Source: Nannochloris sp. 'desiccata' (Eukaryota; Chlorophyta; Trebouxiophyceae; Chlorellales; Chlorellaceae). Taken from it: a stretch of 64,000 bases of DNA. The translations under genes and the position numbers were made by a program. Under the pieces are notes generated by a model that worked only from the letters and a program-made list of their open reading frames with translations, made no database searches and was not told the DNA's origin. How positions within the stretch are numbered: position 1 is the stretch's first letter; each line of letters starts with the position of its first letter. The stretch is taken from contig JAGTXX020000014.1 of the NCBI GenBank assembly GCA_019044685.2, positions 1,054,001 to 1,118,000 on the forward strand, read 5' to 3'. Below are positions 56,240-64,000 of the stretch, piece by piece.

Positions 56240-59200
56240 ATGCATGAAGATCATGACAAGCCACTACAAAGATACAGCACACCAATTAGGTAAGTATATA
56301 TCTGCATCAAGAGTGCAGAGATGTAGATGTGTATTTTTGTAAAATTAGGCTTACTTTGTTTTTGTTTGTAGTTGCAAAGCATGCCTGGCGGCAGCAGCAC
56401 CATGCAACACCACCTGTTGAGATTTAAATTTGCAAACAAAAAAAATAACATTAATTTTGTAACTTGAGCTGCTCTACTTTTAGACTAAATAATATAGAGT
56501 CAAGTATAGACGACGGTGCCATGAAAGGCTTCGTATCAGACTTGGGAGGAAGTGATCCTGACCCACTTGCAATTCTTGCCGCACAGCTTGGGAGCCAAGA
56601 TGATTTTCATACATCTCAGGGAGATGTTCAAATTGAAGATGTTCAAATGGAGAAAGTCGCAGAAGAAGAACCTGGCGCTCCTACAACTGAAGCAGCTCCA
56701 ATTCCATTAATGCCAGCGATCGAAGAAGCTTATAAAGTTTTGTGCACATCAAAACGTATTGAGGCACTGAAATCACATCTTGCCCTTCTTCGAAGCATTC
56801 CCGTCCCATTGATGCAGCAAGTAGAAGTTGAAACAGCGCCCTCTGGTGTTGCTGGTGGTGCTGTGATCGACGTCGCAGCTGCAACTGTAGGAACAAATGA
56901 AAACGAAGAGAACAACCCTCCTTCCACAGATCATGTTGCAGCATTAATGGAATCACTGCTGAAATCAGATGGCGAAGGTAAATTGTGTCTCCTCGATCAT
57001 CTTGGACTCTCAAGTCTCCCTCTTGCTAGTGGCGCTATAGAGGCAGTCGTCCACCAAGCTGCTGCACTAGGCCCCTGGTGGCGATTACGCAGCCTTGCTT
57101 TGTCAGGCTGCAATATAGATATCGCACACCTACAAGCTCTAATCGCTCCAGAGTCACAGTCATTTTTATGGCATCTAGAACGATTAGACCTATCTTACAA
57201 CCCGTGCTTGGGAAGAGACGTTGCAAATGGAGCACTTCGGCCTTTAACTCAATTCACAGCTCCTGCTACCTTGATGATGATGCGTTTATGGAGAGGGGCA
57301 CCTCTGAAATATTTGGATTTGTCCTATAGCGAACTTAGCAGTTCTGTTTTAGCTGTGTGTTTAAGAACACTGCGGTCGTATCCATTGACATCGTCTGCCG
57401 GAGGGTGTGGAGCCCCTTTACATGATGGAACCCGACCTACCTTGCAGTGTCTAAAAGTAGGCCCTCCAGGGGATGGTGTGTGGACTGATGGTTTAATCGC
57501 AGAGATTGCTGCATTAATGGAGACAGCTCCACAATTGTCAGTAGCTGAACTGTGCGGCGCTACTGCAAAGGAACGAGATGCTCTTGCAGCAGCATGGCAA
57601 ACAGTACACGAGAAGAGAGAAAATAGTAGTGCTATTCAAATTGCTGAAATTCGTCCTGGTGTAGTACGTTTTGCAGCAGGTACAGCTACTCAACATCTCC
57701 TTCCAATTGAATGCACACCGACGAGGCACTCTTTACCAGGCCCTAAAACCCCCAAATCAGTAGCAGAAGATGGTAATAACACATCAGGTAATAATGACAA
57801 CGCATTAGGGGATCTTCCACACTTTTTAGATGATTGGAATAACGTATATGGCACTGATTGTGGTACAACTAACGAGCAGCCACATAGGATGGTTCAAGAT
57901 GTGTTAAGACCGAGTGTTCCTCGAGGGTCATTACTACCACCACGACGACCTGATGGAAATGATGGCGGCGAAAGGGGTAGTAGACCTCGTGGAGATGGTG
58001 CACCTAGAAGGCAGCGTGGTGGTAGCAGAGCCGTTGGTGGGGGTGGCAATAGTAAACGTCATGATCGTTTACCTTCTCATCCCACTACAGCTGCAGATTA
58101 TGGAATGACACATGATTGGGAAAGTGTCGAAGAGAGACCTGTGCGACATCCACGTGGCAATGATACTTCTACTCATCCGCGTAAAAAACGGTCTTCTGGT
58201 AATGATGGCGGTGGTCCCCGCCCTGTTCGTATTTATAGAGGTGGTAATGCTGAAGATGAACTACCTGCTGGTGGAATAGATATTAATTCAGATGACGATG
58301 GTATGTAGTAATTTATTAAATTGCTATTTACTTAAATAGTATTATTATTCATTCATCAAGGTTGTTCAAATTCGAATCTTTGGGTTTTTTTTTTCTATCT
58401 TTCTATTACAGGTCGTCCTATGAATGATTCTGAAGAAGATTCGTATTACAGCGAAGAAGAAAATGATATGATGGATATCGATACTAATAATGGACCTGGT
58501 ACTGGTTATTACGATGATGAAGAGGAAGATTGTGAAGAAGAGCAAAGAAGACAAAGCGGCCCCTTCACCACGACTGCAGCTGCTGCGCAAGGTCGTGTCC
58601 CTAGTTCAAATAACGTAGCACCTACTGATGAACAAACTATTGAACAGCGATTTAAGATTCGTGATGGTGAAATGGATGTCGATAGTAAACTCGGTCGTAT
58701 CTACCGGGCTGATGCCAAAACTTTCGTCAAAAGTATTCCAGATAAAGCCGACCAAAAAGCGGCAAAGGCTGCGTTTAATCTTTGGGATAGCTGTGCCGAA
58801 AATGCATGGGATAGGCACCGTTGGGATCGCCCTTCTAAAACACAGAATGATGAACCACATGTCCTGGGTCAATTGAATAAATTATTTGATTTGGCTAAGA
58901 AATATCATCACGATTTAGGATTTCCATTCCCCAAGTGGGTGCCTGGTGGTGGCACAGAGGCATTCCAAGTTCTTAAGAGAGCGACAGTACCAACAGCAGC
59001 AGTATCTACTATGCCTGATCCAGTACCAGTACGACAACAAACACAGAAATTAAAGACTGCAGCAACGAAGCCTGCACCTAGACCTGCCGGAGAGACACGC
59101 AAAGAAAGAGCAGGTCCTCGCTCCTTGAGTTTGCTGCCCCGCAATAGAATGGTCGATGATGGTGGTCGTGGAAAACAGTCTGATGAAGAAGAAAGTGATG

Positions 59201-60417
59201 ATAGTGATGATGATAATGATAATGGTGGGTTTATGGTACCTGATGGTCCGGTAAGTGATTCTGAATCTGAGGAACAAGTCGAAGAAGAAAGAGAGGTTGA
59301 AGTGATTGATTTAGTTGAGACTGGGAATGGTGCAGTAGTAAAAAGCGGTAGTAAAAAGAAAAACAATCCCTTCATGCTACCAGAATCTCAGTCGCCCGTT
59401 CATCCGGGTGCTGGTGCTCGACAAAATATTATTATTAATAATAATAATAATAATCGAGTCTTAATACCTGATTCAGATGACGACGAAGATGACGACAACG
59501 CTTTTGAAAATGTACCAGGTAGCGGCGCCAATAACTCTAGTGGCCATAACGATAATACTTCTTCTGCTGCTGCTGCTAGAGAAATTGCTCGGTTATCAGC
59601 TTGGAATTGGGATTCTAGAAAAGAAGAACATCCACCAAATGCAGCTGTGTATGGGTTAGCTGATGGGAAGAGATTGAGGAGACAGAGGTTTACTGCTGCT
59701 CAGATTGGTGACGTTCTTGGGGGGGGTGAAGAGCAGCAACAGCAGGAGCAGCTTCGTTTGAGAAAACCGAGGCGGAGGTCGATACCTGCAGATGGAGAGA
59801 TGAGCGAGGAGGAAGATAAAGATGAAGAGGCAATGCAGAGACAGGGACAGCCAGTAGCTTATGATTCTTCATCTTCTGATGATGATGTCCCTTTAGCAGC
59901 GCACTTTTCTAGATATCGTACTACACCAGGATCTAATGAACCAGTGGTAGATACAGCAGCTGGAACGGCATCTAGAATGATTACGACACCTCCTTTTGAA
60001 GCAGCTCCTACTGCAGAAAATGGAGCTCTTCCTACGACTGATCACGAACACGGTCGTAAGAACACATCTGGTGTTTTAGAGCAAGATGCAATCACACCTG
60101 ATGCAACAGGAGCAATAGTTAATAAACCACCGCCATTGTTGCCGACAGATCCTAGCTCAGCAGAACGAGCAGCAGCTTTAGCACGCGCTTTGCTTGGTAC
60201 TTTATATAAACCTAATGATACTGCAGAAAAGCAAAAGGAATTGACAATGCCTAGTCTTGTAGCTATACCTAGACAAGAAGACCACCCTGTTGCCTATGTT
60301 TCACCTGCTGCGGAAACAGACCAGGCACAAGCCCTAGCAGCGCCTCCATCTTCTTCTGTTGCTCAGATAGGCATCGTGCCTGATAGTCAAGAAGATGACG
60401 ATATCTTCATAAATTAA
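56240..60417 (+). CDS. LRR protein with acidic SUMO-interaction-like tail, unrecognised
   Basis: Exons 56240-56289, 56484-58300 and 58412-60417 give 1,290 residues; exon 1 is inferred from a GTAAGT donor and a CTACTTTTAG acceptor that match phase, and otherwise the first Met is at 56521. Residues about 160-290 hold several leucine-rich repeats (L-R-S-L-A-L-S-G-C, L-E-R-L-D-L-S-Y-N, L-K-Y-L-D-L-S-Y). An Arg/Gly-rich disordered part follows. After the third exon begins the tail is highly acidic and has hydrophobic cores next to acids typical of SUMO-interacting motifs: VEVIDLVE, RVLIPDSDDDEDDD and IGIVPDSQEDDDIF. A compact helical segment lies near 58,680-58,960. No enzyme motif is visible; a nuclear scaffold is my inference. 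Confidence 0.7.
59431..59453 (+). repeat. AAT trinucleotide repeat (polyasparagine)
   Basis: ATT/AAT repeats encode Ile and then Asn residues within the acidic tail of the LRR protein. Confidence 0.7.
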
Positions 60418-60491
60418 TTAGTTTATTATTTTTATTATTTAAAATCAGTTAGTACAATGATATCCAGATCGAAAGTGAACAAAAAATATTC

Positions 60492-61877
60492 TCAAAGTTT
60501 AGACGCAAAAGCGAGCCCTTCAGTCGCCAAATCAGCAGGAGCCTCAGGCTGCTCCAAAGCAACTCTCTTAATGGCTGCAAACTCTTCCGGGGTACCACTT
60601 TCTAAGAAGGCACCTACGACACGTCCATTATCAACCCAAAATGCTCCAAACTTTCCTTCCGAGTGATCTCCAAAATGAACAGCAGTGCCTGTGCTTAAAC
60701 CATAAAATTGCCAAGAAAGGTTGAAAACACGACTATAAAAGAAAGGTAAATAATCGTATTCTTCAGCCAAGGGACGACCCAACATATCAGAAACAGCATA
60801 CGCAGCGCTTTCTCTGCAATTTTGAACATGTTCTTGACGGGTGTGCTTCCCGCCTTGTCTCTTTTGAGGGAATGCTGCGACATCACCGACAGCGTATACA
60901 TCAGGTATGCTTGTACGAAGCTTCGAGTCAACCTTAATACCGCCAGGTGGTCCTTCAAGCAAATCCAATTGCCCAGTAAAAAGTTCAACGTTGGGACGAG
61001 CTCCAACACCAACTACAACGAGAGCACTTTCCAACTCAACTCCACCTTTTAATACAGTAGTCGTCACAGCCCCGTTCGCGTCTCCAAGGAAGGATTCAGC
61101 TACAACTCCTTTGATTATTTTAATTCCTTTATTTGCATAAAATGACTCATAAAAGGATGCCAATTTAGAATCAAATAATCGAGACATTAAATGATCTTCT
61201 GGAAAGACCATGGTGACATCAAGGCCATTACCAGCTAAAGCAGCAGCACATTCCATACCAATATAGCCACCACCAATGCAAACAGCCTGGCCACCAGCTG
61301 CTTTGGTCTCTGCAATAGCTGCATTCAAAGCATCAGCGTCTTCAACATTTCTTAAATAGTGAAGCCCTTTTAAATCAGCACCAGGGGTCTTAAAGTCAGC
61401 CAAAGAGACTGTACGGGCACCAGTACCAACAATAAGCTTCTCATAAGTAATTTCACCGCCCGCGGCAGTCGTCAACTTCTTGGCTGCGGTATCAATGGCA
61501 TTGACTTTAGTGGCGGTGAGATATGCAATACCTTTTTCAGCATACCATTCAGGAGTCTGGCGCTCACCACCGCCTCCTACGCAGGCGTGAAATCCAGGTA
61601 AGCGTGCGGGATTTTCAGGAGCGAGATAAGCTTTGCTGAGAGCAGGCCGTTCGTATGCCACCACGGGTTCGTCCGTGATGATCGCAAACTGGTTAGTTTC
61701 ACCACCCAAGGCCACATACTCTTTTGCAGCATATCCGCCTGCATTTCCACCTCCTAAAAACACATACTTGTAGTTTTCGGCCATTGAATTCCTTGCAGAA
61801 GAAGAAGAGAAAGCAAGCGTCGACAAGGATTTTGATCGGTTGAATAGAGAATAAAAGGAACTTTGCTGAAGAGCCAT
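60492..61877 (-). CDS. Monodehydroascorbate reductase
   Basis: FAD enzyme of the ascorbate-glutathione cycle that regenerates ascorbate with NAD(P)H. Single exon, 461 residues from the ATG at 61877. FAD-binding Y-V-F-L-G-G-G-N-A-G-G-Y-A-A-K-E, the second Rossmann site CIGGGYIGMECAAALAG (NAD(P)H) and the FAD-ribityl DVYAVGDVAAFP are all present, as in plant MDAR. The first 32 residues are Ser/Leu/Arg-rich and precede an internal Met (MAENYKYVF) where cytosolic and peroxisomal plant enzymes begin, so two protein forms with different targeting are possible. It converges on the LRR gene with 74 nt between the stops. Confidence 0.94.
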   Translation of the reverse strand: MALQQSSFYSLFNRSKSLSTLAFSSSSARNSMAENYKYVFLGGGNAGGYAAKEYVALGGETNQFAIITDEPVVAYERPALSKAYLAPENPARLPGFHACVGGGGERQTPEWYAEKGIAYLTATKVNAIDTAAKKLTTAAGGEITYEKLIVGTGARTVSLADFKTPGADLKGLHYLRNVEDADALNAAIAETKAAGGQAVCIGGGYIGMECAAALAGNGLDVTMVFPEDHLMSRLFDSKLASFYESFYANKGIKIIKGVVAESFLGDANGAVTTTVLKGGVELESALVVVGVGARPNVELFTGQLDLLEGPPGGIKVDSKLRTSIPDVYAVGDVAAFPQKRQGGKHTRQEHVQNCRESAAYAVSDMLGRPLAEEYDYLPFFYSRVFNLSWQFYGLSTGTAVHFGDHSEGKFGAFWVDNGRVVGAFLESGTPEEFAAIKRVALEQPEAPADLATEGLAFASKL

Positions 61878-62150
61878 CAAGTTGGTGGAGTGTGCAAATT
61901 TAAGTTGTTATTTTTGTTCAAATATATGGTTAAAAATATGTGGTGGAGCCTTTTACTAGCATGTGTGTATTACGCATCAATTTTGCCTCGAATTTTGGGC
62001 GCATACTATGATAAGAGCCTTGATTACGAGCAGAGGACTTACAGTTAACCCATGCAAGTTCTCCAGCAGTTATTTTGATAGTTAAGAAATTGTCCAAAAC
62101 GTCTGCTAGCTCGTCTTTGTCGGCCGCTTTGCGGAATCTCCCCGTTAGAA
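61878..62150. other. Divergent promoter region MDAR/RNase T2-like
   Basis: 273 bp with no gene visible; the two flanking genes are transcribed away from it. Confidence 0.4.
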
Positions 62151-63461
62151 ATGCGAAACATTTCTAGGGTTGATCTAGTAGCTTTCGCTCTTGCTGTGGT
62201 GCTTGGACCATGCCAGACTGCTGCTGCACCTTTTGATGGAGATGTCTTAATAATGCGGTAGTAAGCCATGGTTAAGACTTCAGAGGGAGAGCTTGTTTCT
62301 TCAGATGCATATCCATTACTTAAGACAGATCTTACTGTTTCCTTTTGCAGTGGCTGGGCCCCTCTCTTTTGTTACTCCGGCTCCAATAGCCCGGTTCCGA
62401 GAGAATACTGCGGCCTCGACCCCCCCGCTCTCGATCGTTTGTAAGTTGAATCTTTGTTGTTGCTGACGGCCGGGATGTTCCGTGGGCGACACTGTTCCCT
62501 CAGGGTGGCCTGAAGTTTCAAATTAATGGCTTCTTGCTATCCCTTCGATTCACTCTGTTGCATTTTTATATTTTGTTCATTTTTTTAAACTCAATAAATA
62601 TAGCGTGCAATGAATATAGTTTTTTCTGGTGTGGCAACTATCTCTAGCAATTAACGCCCACCATCTCATTTATTATGAATCCCCAACTCTTCCCAGTAAT
62701 GCTCACCGCGCTCTCCGTATCGTCTATTCTGGTAAAAATGGTCAAGCAGATAGTTGTACTGATCCCACTTCCGGCTATAGCCCTTCTGTTATAACCCCTG
62801 CTCTACGAAAAGCTCTTCACTGCGTCTCCAATTCATATACCATTGGCAATGATGATGGCTGGTGGCAGTTTTTATGGAATGAGGCAGGAAAGTGTGTTGC
62901 TGAAAAAGCAGGCATGACAGCTGCAAAGTATTTCACTTTGATGAATAATTCATTCAAAAATTACAATATCGATGCAGCATTGAAGAAAGCCAAGTACGAT
63001 GCGACAAAACTTAAACAGGTTGATCCCGTCAAGGTGCTTGACATTCTCCAGAAAGCATTTGGACAACGCGGCTTCTATACGTGTGATAACGAGTAAGTGT
63101 GTATAATAAATGCATCTCCTCTAGTTGCCTGTTTTCTCAATATGTGCGCGCTCTTTTATCTACAGGACCAAGTCGAAATGGTCGACAATTTCGATTTGCC
63201 TGTCGCCTCAACCCCCGTACAGAATTACTAAATGTCCAGCTAAGCTGTTGAAACCCAATACCAAGTGCCGCAGTGGCAATTTAAAGATTGATACTGTTCA
63301 TGGAGAGCCTGTAAGTTTTCTGTTCTCTTATCATTTATTGAAATTTCTACTGGGGCAGTGACGACTTTTTTTCTTCACGTTCTTGCTTGCCTATCGTTTT
63401 GCAGGTGTCCAAAGCGTGCCTCCGTTACTACCCTTCTTTCAAGCCTTCAATTAAAGGGTAG
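62151..63461 (+). CDS. Secreted RNase T2-like protein lacking CAS II residues
   Basis: Five exons, 62151-62257, 62351-62440, 62697-63092, 63166-63310 and 63405-63461, join in phase to 264 residues. A signal peptide ends near A-A-A-P-F; the mature part starts G-D-V-L-I-M-R-G-W-A-P-L-F-C, like the RNase T2 start. The place of the first catalytic site (F-T-I-H-G-L-W-P) reads FNAHRALR, keeping one His. The second site (H-E-W-x-K-H-G-T-C) reads F-L-W-N-E-A-G-K-C, so the catalytic Glu and His are gone while Trp, Gly and Cys remain. YNIDAAL and four or more Cys in the C-terminal half fit the fold. A catalytically weak or dead homologue with a binding role is my inference. A paralogue starts 364 nt downstream. 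Confidence 0.65.
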
Positions 63462-63825
63462 AACAGAGATTTGCGGTGTTTTAAAAGCGGTCTCTAATAT
63501 ATCTAGTTTATCACTTGAAAGTTAAGAAACGCGCAAAACCATTCCATCACTGCCTCTTTGACTTTCAAAGTCACTTTGTGTTTTTTCTGATGACTGCCAT
63601 GGGGCGCGACAAAATTTAATCGTTCGAACAGACTTAAGAGACAGAACTTCAACTCAAACCATGCAAATTACCCAGTACTTTTCGAATGCCTTCTTGAATG
63701 TCAAAAGGCAACCAAGGTGGTCCAGTTGTGCCATTGCAGAGATTAATACTCTCATCAACATTAGGGTCTAATCCGTGATACGACGTTTACAAAGCAGCGA
63801 AATTTGCAATCCCACAATATATACC
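63462..63825. other. Spacer between the tandem RNase T2-like genes
   Basis: No frame is supported. It holds the 3' flank of the first copy and the promoter of the second. Confidence 0.4.
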
Positions 63826-63911
63826 ATGTCTATTTTTGCTGTTATAGTTCTCATGGGTGTGCTTAGCACATGCACTGCCGCCCCTGCCGATGGAGACGTC
63901 CTCATCATGCG
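63826..63911 (+). CDS. Second RNase T2-like gene, exon 1 only
   Basis: ATG at 63826 opens a signal peptide (MSIFAVIVLMGVLSTCTAA) followed by A-P-A-D-G-D-V-L-I-M-R, almost identical to the mature start of the upstream gene. Copy 1 has its donor directly after ATGCG; here that GT is AT, and a GTCAGT donor three nt further (63912 on) keeps the same phase, so the gene need not be broken. The rest lies beyond the window; whether it carries the catalytic His and Glu is unknown. Confidence 0.6.
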
Positions 63912-64000
63912 ATAGTCAGTGGGGGTTTTCAACTTTTGATGGGATATTAGTTACATAGATAATAACAAATAAAGATATCGAACATACGCTGCTAAAGATT

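Noticed and set aside
62629..62696. Upstream extension of RNase T2-like exon 3 (frame opening WQLSLAIN)
   Set aside because: It would need a phase that exon 2 does not supply; the acceptor CTCTTCCCAG at 62,696 matches phase and gives a family-like join.
63901..63916. Second RNase T2-like copy as a pseudogene with a lost donor and TAG stop
   Set aside because: A GTCAGT donor three nt downstream removes the stop and keeps phase; the rest is outside the window.

Overview
This window is nuclear DNA of a eukaryote with a plastid, most likely a green alga. Nearly all genes are split by short GT-AG introns. Plastid or plant-type genes are present: a 2-Cys peroxiredoxin with a transit-like leader, a MenA/ABC4-type prenyltransferase for phylloquinone, a plant-type monodehydroascorbate reductase, an OEP24-like envelope pore, a plastid-type SET methyltransferase, a PHT4/ANTR-like transporter and an RsmD-type methyltransferase. 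The pentamer TGTAA, known as a poly(A) signal in green algae, lies 0-61 nt after the stop codon of about thirteen genes. An ordinary ATP synthase subunit d argues against Chlorophyceae, where the ASA peripheral stalk is known. I cannot name the species.

Layout. 1-6,160: the 3' part of an unrecognised acidic protein gene (+), a CGI-58-like hydrolase (-) with a frame break, and a GT31 glycosyltransferase (-). 6,634-14,190: two tandem MscS-type channels with EF-hands (-). 14,672-18,975: RPL9, an OEP24-like pore, a MogA-domain molybdenum-cofactor protein and proteasome beta1 (all -). 19,234-19,988: a non-autonomous hAT element with a perfect 8-bp target duplication. 20,140-25,952: a coiled-coil protein (+), RsmD (-), MOCS2A/MoaD (+), ATP synthase d (+) and MenA (-). 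26,148-34,534: SKA3-like kinetochore protein (-), RPS15A (+), MPP10 (-) and a SET protein (-). 35,207-36,835: an MFS transporter (+). 37,138-44,650: a complete Piezo channel of 2,400 residues (-). 45,001-49,110: 2-Cys Prx (+), ceramide synthase (+), a VPS62/DUF946 protein (-) and a three-exon twin-CX9C protein (-) that ends only 28 nt before it. 49,417-60,417: a 2,121-residue CDCA7-type zinc-finger fusion and a 1,290-residue LRR/acidic protein with SUMO-interaction-like motifs (both +). 60,492-63,912: monodehydroascorbate reductase (-) and two tandem secreted RNase T2-like genes (+), the second cut by the window edge.

The genes are mostly unrelated housekeeping neighbours. Three themes recur. 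Mechanosensation: Piezo plus two MscS channels. Molybdenum cofactor: MogA and MoaD functions 5 kb apart. Chromatin and cell division: SKA3, the CDCA7-type protein and the SIM-rich LRR protein. The least described items are the CDCA7 fusion and its LRR/SIM neighbour, the hAT element with its spliced mini-ORF, the possibly dicistronic CX9C/VPS62 pair, and the RNase T2-like proteins that lack the second catalytic motif.
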